In this document: positions 37,688 to 45,305 of the stretch, piece after piece
Layout of the letters: each line of letters opens with the position of its first letter
Numbering within the stretch: the first letter of the stretch is position 1
Source: CAJQQY01 sp045104975
GTDB taxonomy: Bacteria > Bacteroidota > Bacteroidia > Chitinophagales > Saprospiraceae
Reading direction: 5' to 3'
Assembly: GCA_045104975.1 (NCBI GenBank)
Contig: JBGCCY010000100.1
Coordinates: 1 to 64,000 of the forward strand
Length of the DNA stretch: 64,000 bases
Translations under genes and position numbers: made by a program
Notes under the pieces: model-generated
The model's input: the letters and a program-made list of their open reading frames with translations, nothing else
Database searches by the model: none
Told to the model about the DNA's origin: nothing

Positions 37688-38179
37688 AGTTTATTTGCTT
37701 GCGTAGAGAATTGATATAAATCACTTTCCAACTTTGCAAGCTTGTCCTATTTCCGGAAAATTAACTTTTTAATCTTATCGCCCGTGAATAGTAAAAACAT
37801 ACGAAAATTCAAATGTTGGTACAAGATACCTTTTATTTAATAGACTTTATTCGATGGACATTGAACGTTAGACATTTTACATTCTCCCATACATCTCCAT
37901 TTAGAATGAATGCTAATGGTTCAGCATTTAGGTATCAAAACAATCCTAGTTCCATCGATAGAACATTGTCATTTAAAGGATTAAAAAGTGATAGTAACTC
38001 AATTTTGCGCAAAGAATGTATCTCTTAATAGTTCTACTTTTTTTGAAGCTGCTTCCCGCAGGCAGAGGTAAATATTTAAGTTTCTCCTAAGTCTTAAAAA
38101 TTCAGATTTTATTCAGATTTTTTCCTAAAATTGCGCACTTTTTTAATAATTAGATATAAACAAAGTATACTTTTAGGAA
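37688..38179. other. Intergenic region upstream of the polyamine operon
   Basis: About 490 bp without a gene I can support; an open frame at 37813-38028 looks random. It contains a short low-complexity stretch (GGACATTGAACGTTAGACAT, 37857-37876) resembling the arm sequence of the inverted repeat at 2251-2366, perhaps a decayed copy. The 3' part carries the paired TTCAGA promoter described at 38101. Confidence 0.5.
38101..38133 (+). promoter_or_regulatory. Paired TTCAGA boxes and promoter of the polyamine operon (site A)
   Basis: TTCAGATTTTA at 38101 and TTCAGATTTTT at 38112 are direct repeats with an 11-bp period. TAAAATTG (38126-38133) is a near match to the Bacteroidota -7 box TAnnTTTG, 25 bp from the first repeat. 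The 13-base string TCCTAAAATTGCG is identical at site B (42166). The arginine decarboxylase start follows 46 bp after the box. Confidence 0.6.
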
Positions 38180-39574
38180 ATGAAAAACACCTATTTCGAT
38201 TTAATTGAACAGACCTACTATTTTCCACAAAACGGATTTGATATCAAGGATGGTTACCTATATTTCCATGGTGTTTCGCTACAGTATTTGATTGAAGAAT
38301 ATGGCACACCTTTTAAACTTTCTTACTTGCCGAAAATTGGCGATCAAATCAAAAAGGCTAAAAACCTTTTTAAAAAAGCCATGCGTTCCAATAATTACAA
38401 AGGCAATTATTACTATTGCTATTGTACCAAATGTTGCCATTTTCAACATGTTATTTCGGAAGCAGTAAAGCATGATGTTCACCTCGAAACATCTTCTAGT
38501 TTCGATATTGATTTGATTCTAAAATTATATGAAGAAGGTAAAATTGATACTTCCATCGTCTTGGTTCACAATGGTTACAAAACGGAAGACTACATTCGTA
38601 AGATATTGAAAGTCAACGAATTAGGATTTAAAAATAGTATCGCGGTCTTGGATAGTATGCGAGAATTAAAACGCTTTGCTGACTTAAATGTAAAATTAAA
38701 AATAGGAATCAGAATGGCAACAGACTTACAACCAAAGTCTGATTATTATACTTCTCGACTAGGGATCCAACCATCGGAAATTTTAGCTTTTTACAAAAAG
38801 CATATTGCAAAAAGTAAAAACCTGGAACTCAAAATGTTGCACTTTTTTGTGGACTCAGGAATAAAAGACAATTTCTATTATTGGGGAGAATTTCAGAAAG
38901 GGTTAAAAATGTTTGTCGAATTGAAAAAGCTCTGTCCTGAATTACGTGCCTTAAATTTGGGTGGTGGTTTTCCCATAAAAAATACTTTGGGATTTGATTA
39001 TGACTATAAATATATCGTCAACGAAATAGTTAGAAATATCAAAGAGACTTGCGAAATTGAAGGAATTGAAGAACCTGATATTTTTACAGAATTTGGAAAA
39101 TATACCGTCGGTGAAAGTGGTGCTGTTATCTTTGAAGTCCTCGAACATAAAAAGCAAAATGATGCAGAACATTGGTATATCATCAATAATAGTTTGATGA
39201 ATACAATCCCTGATGCATGGAGTATTTTGGAAAAATTTATTTTACTTCCTATCAATAAATGGAATAAAGAATATCAACGTGTCAACATCGGTGGAATCAG
39301 TTGCGACCATTCGGATTATTATAATTCTGACGAATTGAATCAGCAAATCCATCTGCCGAAACATGAGAACAATGACAAAGAACCTTTGTACCTCGGCTTC
39401 TTTCACACAGGTGCTTATCAAGATGCCATTAGCGGTTATGGAGGAATCAAACATTGCTTGATTCCTTCGCCTCAATTGATTGTCATTGATCGAGATAAAA
39501 CGGGAAACTTTGTTTCGCAAGTTTATCGGGAAGAGCAAAAGCCAGAAGATATGTTGAGAATTTTAGGTTATTAA
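38180..39574 (+). CDS. speA: Arginine decarboxylase (alanine-racemase-fold, Bacteroidota type)
   Basis: 464 residues, shorter than E. coli SpeA and typical of the Bacteroidota enzyme. The PLP lysine is probably Lys84 in YCTKCCHF. A glycine-rich phosphate-binding loop (LNLGGGFPI) and a C-terminal DRDKTGNF region are also visible. It makes agmatine from arginine. Agmatinase and a deoxyhypusine-synthase-like gene follow, giving a full route from arginine to putrescine and beyond. A diaminopimelate- or ornithine-type specificity cannot be excluded by eye, but the agmatinase neighbour supports arginine. Confidence 0.87.
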   Translation: MKNTYFDLIEQTYYFPQNGFDIKDGYLYFHGVSLQYLIEEYGTPFKLSYLPKIGDQIKKAKNLFKKAMRSNNYKGNYYYCYCTKCCHFQHVISEAVKHDVHLETSSSFDIDLILKLYEEGKIDTSIVLVHNGYKTEDYIRKILKVNELGFKNSIAVLDSMRELKRFADLNVKLKIGIRMATDLQPKSDYYTSRLGIQPSEILAFYKKHIAKSKNLELKMLHFFVDSGIKDNFYYWGEFQKGLKMFVELKKLCPELRALNLGGGFPIKNTLGFDYDYKYIVNEIVRNIKETCEIEGIEEPDIFTEFGKYTVGESGAVIFEVLEHKKQNDAEHWYIINNSLMNTIPDAWSILEKFILLPINKWNKEYQRVNIGGISCDHSDYYNSDELNQQIHLPKHENNDKEPLYLGFFHTGAYQDAISGYGGIKHCLIPSPQLIVIDRDKTGNFVSQVYREEQKPEDMLRILGY

Positions 39575-39575
39575 A

Positions 39576-39645
39576 AAACGGTTGACGATGGACGGTTGAT
39601 GGCCGTTTCGCTGATGGATAACCGTCCATCGTCAACCAAAAAAAA
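39576..39645. repeat. Intraoperonic inverted repeat (speA-speB gap)
   Basis: GGTTGACGATGGACGGT (39580-39596) and ACCGTCCATCGTCAACC (39621-39637) form a perfect 17-bp stem with a 24-base loop, flanked by A tracts. It fills the gap between the speA stop (39574) and the speB start (39653). It lacks a clean T tract on the plus strand, so it is unlikely to be a simple terminator. Confidence 0.85.
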
Positions 39646-39652
39646 TTAAATA

Positions 39653-40507
39653 GTGGACATTAATAAAACATTTGCAGGAATTCCAGCAGAATTTGCAAAT
39701 CCAGAAACAGCAAAAATCACGCTCACATCCATTCCTTATGATGGCACAAGTACTTGGGGAAAAGGTGCTGATAAAGGCTTCGATGCATTCTTAGATGCTG
39801 CTGAAAATATGGAAATCTTCGACATTGAAACAGGTAGCGAGGTATTCCGTAAAGGTATTGTTATAGAAAAACCCGTCTTGGAGAAAAGTAGTCCAGAGGC
39901 GATGTTCGAGGCAACCTACAATCATGCAAAAGCATTGTTACAAAAAGGAAAGTTCAATACATTTTTCGGAGGAGAACATTCCGTTAGCATTGGACTCATC
40001 AAAGCTTACTATGAGCATTTCGAAGATCTGACTGTCCTTCAACTAGATGCACATACCGATTTGCGACCAGAATATGATGGCTCTCCTTACAATCATGCTT
40101 GCGCAGTTTTTGACGCTTCGCAAAATACCAACTTGATCCAAGTAGGTATTCGCAGCATGGATAAATCAGAGAGACCATATTTGAAAAAAAGAAAATGTTA
40201 CTTTGCTCAAAATATTCATGGTAAAAAAAATTGGATGGAAAAAGCGGTGAGTCAAATGACAGAAAATGTGTACATCACTTTGGATCTAGATGTTTTTGAT
40301 CCTAGTATCATGCCTTCCACGGGAACTCCCGAACCTGGAGGAATGACTTGGTATCCAATGCTTAATTTTTTGAAGCAAGTTTTTCAAGAAAAAAATGTAG
40401 TCGGTTTTGACATTGTCGAATTGGCTCCCAATCCAGAAAATAAAGCGCCTGATTTCTTAGCCGCTAAATTATATTATAAAATGTTGAGTTATAAATTTTT
40501 AAAATAA
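39653..40507 (+). CDS. speB: Agmatinase (ureohydrolase family)
   Basis: 284 residues. The manganese-binding motifs of ureohydrolases are all present: GGEHSVSIG, LDAHTDLRPEYDG and TLDLDVFDPSIMPSTGTPEPGG. It splits agmatine to putrescine and urea. The start is a GTG at 39653, the first in-frame start after the inverted repeat; no ATG lies near. Its stop TAATG overlaps the next start, so the deoxyhypusine-synthase-like protein is made together with it. Arginase is the alternative, but the neighbours favour agmatinase. Confidence 0.9.
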   Translation: MDINKTFAGIPAEFANPETAKITLTSIPYDGTSTWGKGADKGFDAFLDAAENMEIFDIETGSEVFRKGIVIEKPVLEKSSPEAMFEATYNHAKALLQKGKFNTFFGGEHSVSIGLIKAYYEHFEDLTVLQLDAHTDLRPEYDGSPYNHACAVFDASQNTNLIQVGIRSMDKSERPYLKKRKCYFAQNIHGKKNWMEKAVSQMTENVYITLDLDVFDPSIMPSTGTPEPGGMTWYPMLNFLKQVFQEKNVVGFDIVELAPNPENKAPDFLAAKLYYKMLSYKFLK

Positions 40508-41478
40508 TGAAAAAACCAATTACTTCTTTTCTAAAAAAACACTATCGGCATTTCAATGCTGCAAGCTTAGTAGATGCTGCCAAAGCCTACGATGACCAAC
40601 TCAAAAATGGTCATAAAATGATGATCACAATGGCCGGTGCAATGAGTACTGCTGAGTTAGGAATTTCTCTTGCAGAAATGATTCGAAAAGATAAAGTTCA
40701 TATTATCACTTGCACAGGTGCCAACTTAGAAGAAGATATTTTTAACCTCGTCGCTCACAAACATTACAAACGAATTCCTAATTATCGAGATCTCAATGCT
40801 GCAGATGAAAAAGCATTATTGGATCAACATTATAACCGAGTAACCGATACTTGTATTCCTGAAATGGAAGCCATGCGTCGCATCGAAAATCAATTATTAG
40901 ATGTTTGGTCAAAAGCGAAAAAGGAACGTAAACGATATTTCCCACATGAATATTTATATCAAATTATTCGTAGTGGTTCACTTGATGAGTATATGCAAAT
41001 CAATCCAAAAGATTCTTGGATGGTAGCAGCTTGTGAAAAAAATATTCCGATTATTGTTCCTGGTTGGGAAGATTCAACGACTGGAAATATGTTTGCATCT
41101 CATTGCATGATGAAAAAATATAAACCATCTACCGTTAAATCTGGCATTGAATATATGATGTTTTTAGCAGATTGGTATCGAGAAAATGCAGGGGACAAAG
41201 GAGTTGGATTTTTTCAAATTGGAGGAGGAATCGCAGGTGATTTTCCTATCTGTGTCGTGCCGATGTTGCGCCAAGATATGGAATTGGAGAATACACCATT
41301 TTGGTCTTACTTCTGCCAAATTTCAGATTCGACGACCAGTTATGGTTCCTACTCAGGTGCCGTTCCAAATGAAAAAATCACTTGGGAAAAAATAGATGTA
41401 GATACACCGACTTTTGTAATTGAATCTGATGCAACGATTGTTGCACCATTAATTTTTGGCTACTTGTTGGGTTGGTAA
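40507..41478 (+). CDS. Deoxyhypusine-synthase-family protein (bacterial, probable polyamine synthase)
   Basis: 323 residues of the deoxyhypusine synthase family with the NAD-binding core (MAGAMSTAELGISLAEM, CTGANLEEDIFN). The active-site lysine equivalent to human Lys329 is conserved at Lys295 in ITWEKIDVD. In eukaryotes and archaea the enzyme modifies eIF5A with spermidine. Bacteria have no eIF5A, and bacterial members are thought to make free polyamines such as homospermidine. The operon with speA and speB supports an aminobutyl-transfer role in polyamine synthesis. Start overlaps the speB stop. Confidence 0.83.
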   Translation: MKKPITSFLKKHYRHFNAASLVDAAKAYDDQLKNGHKMMITMAGAMSTAELGISLAEMIRKDKVHIITCTGANLEEDIFNLVAHKHYKRIPNYRDLNAADEKALLDQHYNRVTDTCIPEMEAMRRIENQLLDVWSKAKKERKRYFPHEYLYQIIRSGSLDEYMQINPKDSWMVAACEKNIPIIVPGWEDSTTGNMFASHCMMKKYKPSTVKSGIEYMMFLADWYRENAGDKGVGFFQIGGGIAGDFPICVVPMLRQDMELENTPFWSYFCQISDSTTSYGSYSGAVPNEKITWEKIDVDTPTFVIESDATIVAPLIFGYLLGW

Positions 41479-41505
41479 AGAAACAAAACGTTTTTATAAA
41501 AATAG

Positions 41506-41536
41506 AAAAGGATGCCTCTTGGGGCATCCTTTTTTA
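41506..41536. terminator. Terminator between the polyamine operon and the acidic protein gene
   Basis: AAAAGGATGCC (41506-41516) and GGCATCCTTTT (41523-41533) form an 11-bp stem followed by further T residues. It serves the plus-strand polyamine operon and, read the other way, the convergent small gene ending at 41557. Confidence 0.88.
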
Positions 41537-41556
41537 TTAGTATTTTTTTTATAAAA

Positions 41557-41790
41557 TTATTCCTCTTCATCAAAAGCACTCTTATTTTTAGTCAAATATT
41601 TTTCATCAAAATCATCATCGTCCTCCTCTTCTAAAATCTCATCAAAATCATCGTCGTCCTCCTCTTCTAACCAGTTATTTTTATGGCGATACTTTTCACT
41701 TTTTTCTTTTCGTACTGGTTTTAAAGGAGGATCATTAGATTCATTTTGATTTTTCTTTTGATCTTTTCTAGGATTGCTTAGACGAACCAT
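41557..41790 (-). CDS. Small highly acidic protein with internal 12-residue duplication
   Basis: 77 residues; no family recognised. The first half is basic and Asn/Lys-rich. The second half has two copies of LEEEDDDDFDE, the DNA repeat having a 36-bp period (41603 and 41639). No signal peptide or membrane segment. Upstream on its own strand is a paired TTCAGA site (41846-41862). The order basic then acidic suggests a disordered nucleic-acid- or protein-binding factor, which is only a guess. That it is a real gene is supported by the terminator and by the upstream site. Confidence 0.55.
   Translation of the reverse strand: MVRLSNPRKDQKKNQNESNDPPLKPVRKEKSEKYRHKNNWLEEEDDDDFDEILEEEDDDDFDEKYLTKNKSAFDEEE
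41603..41672 (-). repeat. 36-bp tandem duplication inside the acidic protein gene
   Basis: TCATCAAAATCATC at 41603 recurs at 41639, with the following CGTCCTCCTCTTCTAA also repeated; two units differ at a few bases. It encodes the doubled EEEDDDDFDE segment. Confidence 0.85.
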
Positions 41791-41840
41791 GACTTTATTT
41801 TTTGGTTTTAAAAAAATAATTTAAGACTCTAATTTGCTAT

Positions 41841-41862
41841 GTAAATCTGAATATATTCTGAA
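41841..41862 (-). promoter_or_regulatory. Paired TTCAGA boxes, minus strand (site D)
   Basis: Read on the minus strand, TTCAGAATATA (from 41862) is followed immediately by TTCAGATTTAC (from 41851), an 11-bp period. It lies 51 bp upstream of the small acidic protein start at 41790. No good TAnnTTTG box sits at the expected distance. Confidence 0.5.
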
Positions 41863-41904
41863 TATTTTTATGATTAGAAAATTTATTTTCTTGAATCTGT
41901 TTTA

Positions 41905-41938
41905 TTCAGAATTTCTTCAAAATCTACATCCATATTTG
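41905..41938 (+). promoter_or_regulatory. Paired TTCAGA-like boxes and promoter (site E)
   Basis: TTCAGAATTTC (41905) and TTCAAAATCTA (41916) are direct repeats with an 11-bp period. CATATTTG (41931-41938) lies 26 bp from the first repeat. The 14-base string ATATTTGATTTATT is identical at site C (45112-45125). It precedes the 61-residue gene at 41972. Confidence 0.55.
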
Positions 41939-41971
41939 ATTTATTCTTACACCAATTAAAAAAATTCATCA

Positions 41972-42157
41972 ATGCCTGTAATAAAAAGGTTTGGGGTAAA
42001 TTATCTAGAAGATTTTGAAGAAGTAGATGAGCATGCTCCATTTTCTACTCCAAACTATGTAGAGGAAGAGGAAGGAGAAAAAGAAGAAGAAAAAGCAACA
42101 CCTACTGTTTCTATTTGGAAAAAATATTGGATCCGTTTAAAATCATTTTTCCTCTAA
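41972..42157 (+). CDS. Small acidic-centre protein, unrecognised
   Basis: 61 residues, no family recognised. The N-terminal half contains NYLEDFEEVDEHAPF, the middle is Glu-rich (VEEEEGEKEEEKA), and the C-terminal 15 residues are amphipathic and aromatic/basic (IWKKYWIRLKSFFL), possibly a membrane-surface helix. It is the first ATG after promoter site E, which supports expression. It ends nine bases before promoter site B. Function unknown. Confidence 0.5.
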   Translation: MPVIKRFGVNYLEDFEEVDEHAPFSTPNYVEEEEGEKEEEKATPTVSIWKKYWIRLKSFFL

Positions 42158-42165
42158 TTCATAAA

Positions 42166-42199
42166 TTCAGATTTCCTTCAGATTTGTCTCCTAAAATTG
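42166..42199 (+). promoter_or_regulatory. Paired TTCAGA boxes and promoter (site B)
   Basis: TTCAGATTTCC (42166) and TTCAGATTTGT (42177) repeat at an 11-bp period. TAAAATTG (42192-42199) is 26 bp from the first repeat. The downstream TCCTAAAATTGCG is identical to site A in front of speA. No protein gene starts before the terminator at 42287-42326, pointing to a short RNA. Confidence 0.55.
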
Positions 42200-42203
42200 C
42201 GTT

Positions 42204-42326
42204 AAGAATTAAGAATTTAAAAAAAATAGAACCCAACTTCAAACAATCGTTTTTAGTTCGGTTTATTTCAGTTTGAAAAACCCACCGATGTCGGATGATG
42301 TAAAATTCCATCCGACATCTTTTTTT
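42204..42326 (+). ncRNA. Candidate small RNA (about 120 nt)
   Basis: The interval lies between promoter site B and a strong terminator (42287-42326) and has no credible coding frame. A CTTCAAAC/GTTTGAA pairing (about 42238-42278) would close an internal stem. The start is estimated as about five to seven bases after the -7-like box. It may instead be only the leader/read-through region behind the 61-residue gene. Confidence 0.35.
42287..42326 (+). terminator. Strong Rho-independent terminator
   Basis: GATGTCGGATG (42287-42297) and CATCCGACATC (42309-42319) form a perfect 11-bp stem followed by seven T. It terminates either the 61-residue gene transcript or the candidate small RNA. Confidence 0.9.
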
Positions 42327-42354
42327 CAAGAAAAAATAATAATTCTTGCTTTTC

Positions 42355-42376
42355 TTCAAAATTAATTCAGAATTGG
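42355..42376 (+). promoter_or_regulatory. Paired TTCAGA-like boxes upstream of the DksA-like gene (site F)
   Basis: TTCAAAATTAA (42355) and TTCAGAATTGG (42366) repeat at an 11-bp period, 63 bp before the DksA-like start codon. No TAnnTTTG box is visible at the usual distance, so this is the weakest of the six sites. Confidence 0.35.
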
Positions 42377-42438
42377 AGATGAACTTAAGCCCGTTTCCAA
42401 AATCAAAACCATTTTTTAAAAGTAACGAATAAACTATA

Positions 42439-43056
42439 ATGGAAAATAATTCAAATGCCATAAATCGCTATTCAGACGAAGAATTGTTAGAGTTCAAAAA
42501 TCTCATCGATCAAAAAATAGCAGGCTCTAAAAATCAACTTCGGTCTATGGTAGATAGAATCGAAAACATTTCAGAATCAACTGGCAATGACGGTGACTGG
42601 ATGGATGATTCTTCCAATTTGCAAGACCTTGATATGTTGAATTCTATGATAGGCCGACAACGTAAACATATTCAAGATTTAGAAAATGCCTTGATTCGAA
42701 TTCATAATAAGCGTTTTGGTATTTGCATCGTTACAGGACAATTAATTGATAAACGACGATTGATGGCAGTACCAACTACTTCCAAATCGTTGGAAGCAAA
42801 AACTACGATTCCTGAAAAAATCGCTCGAGAAGAAGCTGCCAAAAAGAAAAAAATAGTTACCTCTAAAGCACCTGCTTCTTTTTCGAGAGTAATTAAAAGA
42901 ACTGGTGGAGTCCCAACGGTAAAACCTGCTGTAGAAAGAGATGATTATTTTGATGATGAAGATGAAGACGAGAATGATTTGGATGAGGATTTGGATGAAA
43001 CCGAAAATTTTGACTTAGATTCTATAGTTGACGAATCTACTTCTATTGATGATTAA
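42439..43056 (+). CDS. TraR/DksA-like protein lacking the zinc cysteines, with acidic tail
   Basis: 205 residues. The N-terminal ~90 residues form the coiled-coil of DksA/TraR proteins (DEELLEFKNLIDQKI ... IQDLENALIRIHNKRFG). The globular part reads GICIVTGQLIDKRRLMAVP where classical DksA has CxxC; three of the four zinc cysteines are missing, a form common in Bacteroidota. A basic stretch (REEAAKKKKIVTSK) and a long Asp/Glu tail (DEDEDENDLDEDLDE) follow. DksA-type proteins act on RNA polymerase through its secondary channel. Directly upstream of the two-component genes, separated by a terminator. Confidence 0.8.
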   Translation: MENNSNAINRYSDEELLEFKNLIDQKIAGSKNQLRSMVDRIENISESTGNDGDWMDDSSNLQDLDMLNSMIGRQRKHIQDLENALIRIHNKRFGICIVTGQLIDKRRLMAVPTTSKSLEAKTTIPEKIAREEAAKKKKIVTSKAPASFSRVIKRTGGVPTVKPAVERDDYFDDEDEDENDLDEDLDETENFDLDSIVDESTSIDD

Positions 43057-43144
43057 TAATATAAACTTTTTTAGCTGCTTTAGGGAGATACCATTTTTTT
43101 AATTCCTTTCGGTGTTTCTCCAAAGTTGGATAAATGAGTAAGTA

Positions 43145-43190
43145 AAAAAATAGCTTCCTGAGATTAAAATTTCAAGAAGCTATTTTTTTT
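43145..43190 (+). terminator. Terminator after the DksA-like gene
   Basis: AAAAATAGCTTC (43146-43157) and GAAGCTATTTTT (43176-43187) form a 12-bp stem with an 18-base loop and T tract. Confidence 0.82.
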
Positions 43191-43282
43191 TCATTTCTTA
43201 GAAAAGAAAAAACAACCTTTTCATTTAGGTAGGTTTTTTAATTATTGCTCCCTAACTTCACAGGAAATTTTAAATTAGTACA

Positions 43283-43960
43283 ATGAAATTACTGATCATC
43301 GAGGACGAGCAAGATTTATTGAATTTAATGCTCAGATATTTGAAGCAGGAAGGGTATGTATGTGAGAGTGCAACTACTTTTAATGACGGATTTAAAAAAA
43401 TCAATAACTATGAATATGATTGTGCCGTTATCGATTTGAATCTTCCTGGAGGAGATGGTTTGAAATTGGTCAATCTACTTCGAGAAGATAATACCCAAGC
43501 TGGAATTGTCATTGTTTCTGCAAAAGATACGGTTGATGATAGAATTTCAGGATTAGAAAGTGGAGCAGATGATTACTTGACCAAACCTTTCAATCTCTCC
43601 GAATTAAATGCTCGAATAAAAGCAGTCTTAAGAAGAAAAACTAATCAGTTTAGTAAGGAGTTACGATTTGGAAATTTGTTAATTAATATTGACGAACGAA
43701 AAGTAATTGCCTCCACAGAAATACTTCAACTCACCAAAAAAGAATACAATATTTTATTATACTTGGTTCGTAATAAAAATCGAGTAGTAACCAAAAATAG
43801 TATCGCCGAACATCTCTGGGGAGATTATATGGATGATGCCGTTTCCTATGATTTCATCTATGCTCATGTCAAAAACCTAAGGAAAAAACTAGCTGAAAAT
43901 GGTTGTGGTGATTTTCTAAAAACCGTGTATGGCATCGGTTATAAATTTCAAGTACATTGA
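43283..43960 (+). CDS. OmpR/PhoB-family response regulator
   Basis: 225 residues. The receiver domain has the acidic pocket (IIEDEQD), phosphorylation site Asp51 in CAVIDLNLPGGDG and Lys101 in LTKPFNLSEL. The C-terminal winged-helix domain (residues ~125-225) carries the family motif YDFIYAHVKNLRKKL followed by KTVYGIGYKF. OmpR-type dimers bind direct repeats of about 10-11 bp, which matches the paired TTCAGA sites spread around this gene. It overlaps the sensor kinase by four bases (TTGA). Confidence 0.93.
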   Translation: MKLLIIEDEQDLLNLMLRYLKQEGYVCESATTFNDGFKKINNYEYDCAVIDLNLPGGDGLKLVNLLREDNTQAGIVIVSAKDTVDDRISGLESGADDYLTKPFNLSELNARIKAVLRRKTNQFSKELRFGNLLINIDERKVIASTEILQLTKKEYNILLYLVRNKNRVVTKNSIAEHLWGDYMDDAVSYDFIYAHVKNLRKKLAENGCGDFLKTVYGIGYKFQVH

Positions 43961-44934
43961 AACGATTAAAATTATTTTACATTATTCCCATAATATTATC
44001 AGTTGCGCTCTCCATAGTCTTAGGTACTTGGCTCTTCTCGCCTGACGAATATGGGAAAGTTGCCGTTGTTGTTATTTTCCCAGCATTGGTACTTGCCATT
44101 GGTTTTCGAATGGTCACCTATCACAGAATACAATTAATCAAAAATCAGCTTTTTCAAATACTCGAAACGCTTGAAGAGTTTGATGTAGATGAACCTAAAA
44201 AAGTTAGTTTTGAGGAATCTCCTTTTTCGATTTTCAATGAATTAAATGTCTACCTAATCGAGCTAATTAATAGAGTTAGAAAAAATTATCAGGCTAATAA
44301 ACAATTCACTCAAAATGCTTCGCATGAACTACAAACTCCTTTGGCAGTCATCAAAGGTCATGTAGAAATATTATTGCAATCGCCTAGAATTGGCGAAAAA
44401 GAAATTGAATCATTAGCTATCGTTTTACAAAACACCACCCGACTATCCAAAATTAACAGCGCTTTAATTTTATTATCAAAAATTGAACATCAAAGATTTT
44501 CAGATACCATTAAAGTTAATTTTCAAAAAACAACCGAGGAGATTTTGAAAAACTTTAAAGACTTAATTTCAATTCAAGAAATTCAAATAGAAAAAAATTA
44601 TTCAGGAAATTTTGAAGTAGAGATGAGTGAAACTTTAGCTGAAATTCTTCTCGCCAATTTAATTCAAAATGCCATTAGACATAATATTGAAAATGGATTT
44701 ATAAAGGTAGAAATCAAAGACCATGAATTCTCCATCAGCAATTCAGGAGTGCCACCAAAAATGGTAACGGAATCTCTTTTTAAAAGATTTAAAAGAGATT
44801 CAGAGGTCGAAGAAAGTTTAGGATTGGGGCTTTCTATTGTCAAACGAATTTGTGAACAATCGACACTAAATATAATTTATAGCTTCCAAAATGGCACCCA
44901 CCAACTCACTCTAAAAAAACATAATTCTATTTAG
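43957..44934 (+). CDS. Sensor histidine kinase
   Basis: 325 residues starting at a TTG that overlaps the regulator's stop (TTGA); no ATG is better placed. Two transmembrane helices (about 5-27 and 34-52) have almost no periplasmic loop between them, so it may sense a membrane or cytoplasmic cue. The HisKA box is NASHELQTPLAVIKG with His123. The ATPase domain shows the N box (ANLIQNAIRHN) and the G2 box (GLGLSIVKRI). Partner of the response regulator just upstream. Confidence 0.92.
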   Translation: MKRLKLFYIIPIILSVALSIVLGTWLFSPDEYGKVAVVVIFPALVLAIGFRMVTYHRIQLIKNQLFQILETLEEFDVDEPKKVSFEESPFSIFNELNVYLIELINRVRKNYQANKQFTQNASHELQTPLAVIKGHVEILLQSPRIGEKEIESLAIVLQNTTRLSKINSALILLSKIEHQRFSDTIKVNFQKTTEEILKNFKDLISIQEIQIEKNYSGNFEVEMSETLAEILLANLIQNAIRHNIENGFIKVEIKDHEFSISNSGVPPKMVTESLFKRFKRDSEVEESLGLGLSIVKRICEQSTLNIIYSFQNGTHQLTLKKHNSI

Positions 44935-45083
44935 AATTGTTATTCCATTTTAAAAAAATATCTTTTTCTATGTTCCAATCAAAATCTTCCTATTTTATTT
45001 TCCACAGAAGCATTAACACTCTCCTAACCTACTGATTTACAACACTTTAAGCTATGAAATATTTTTCACCAATTTGCCAAAAA

Positions 45084-45118
45084 TTCAGAATTTACTCAGA
45101 ATTGGGTAGGTATATTTG
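45084..45118 (+). promoter_or_regulatory. Paired TTCAGA-like boxes and consensus promoter (site C)
   Basis: TTCAGAATTTA (45084) and CTCAGAATTGG (45095) repeat at an 11-bp period. TATATTTG (45111-45118) is a perfect Bacteroidota -7 box, 27 bp from the first repeat. The start of the 50-residue gene is 35 bp downstream. This is the best-formed of the sites. Confidence 0.62.
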
Positions 45119-45152
45119 ATTTATTTTTCGACACCTAAAATCACATTTACCC

Positions 45153-45305
45153 ATGAGAAATTTGTTAAAATTATTTGGAAAAATCAAAACCAATTATCTT
45201 AAAAGCAAAAACGAAACTACTGCAATAGAAGATGATTCTGCAATAGAAGAATACCACAATCCTTTCTTAGGATTATATGGTTATCAAGATAAATTTGAAG
45301 TTTAA
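45153..45305 (+). CDS. Small unrecognised protein (50 residues)
   Basis: 50 residues from ATG 45153. The N-terminal 20 residues are basic (MRNLLKLFGKIKTNYLKSKN), then an acidic patch (IEDDSAIEEY) and an aromatic tail (NPFLGLYGYQDKF). No family recognised and no signal peptide. Belief in it rests on its position directly behind promoter site C and the absence of any other frame. It shares the charge-patterned style, not clear homology, with the 61-residue protein at 41972. Confidence 0.45.
   Translation: MRNLLKLFGKIKTNYLKSKNETTAIEDDSAIEEYHNPFLGLYGYQDKFEV

Noticed and set aside
37813..38028. 71-residue plus-strand frame before speA
   Set aside because: Composition looks random, it overlaps a low-complexity patch resembling the inverted-repeat arms, and nothing around it supports expression.
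39576..39645. speA-speB hairpin as a transcription terminator
   Set aside because: The stem lacks a proper T tract on the plus strand and lies inside an operon whose third gene overlaps the second; treated as an intraoperonic repeat.
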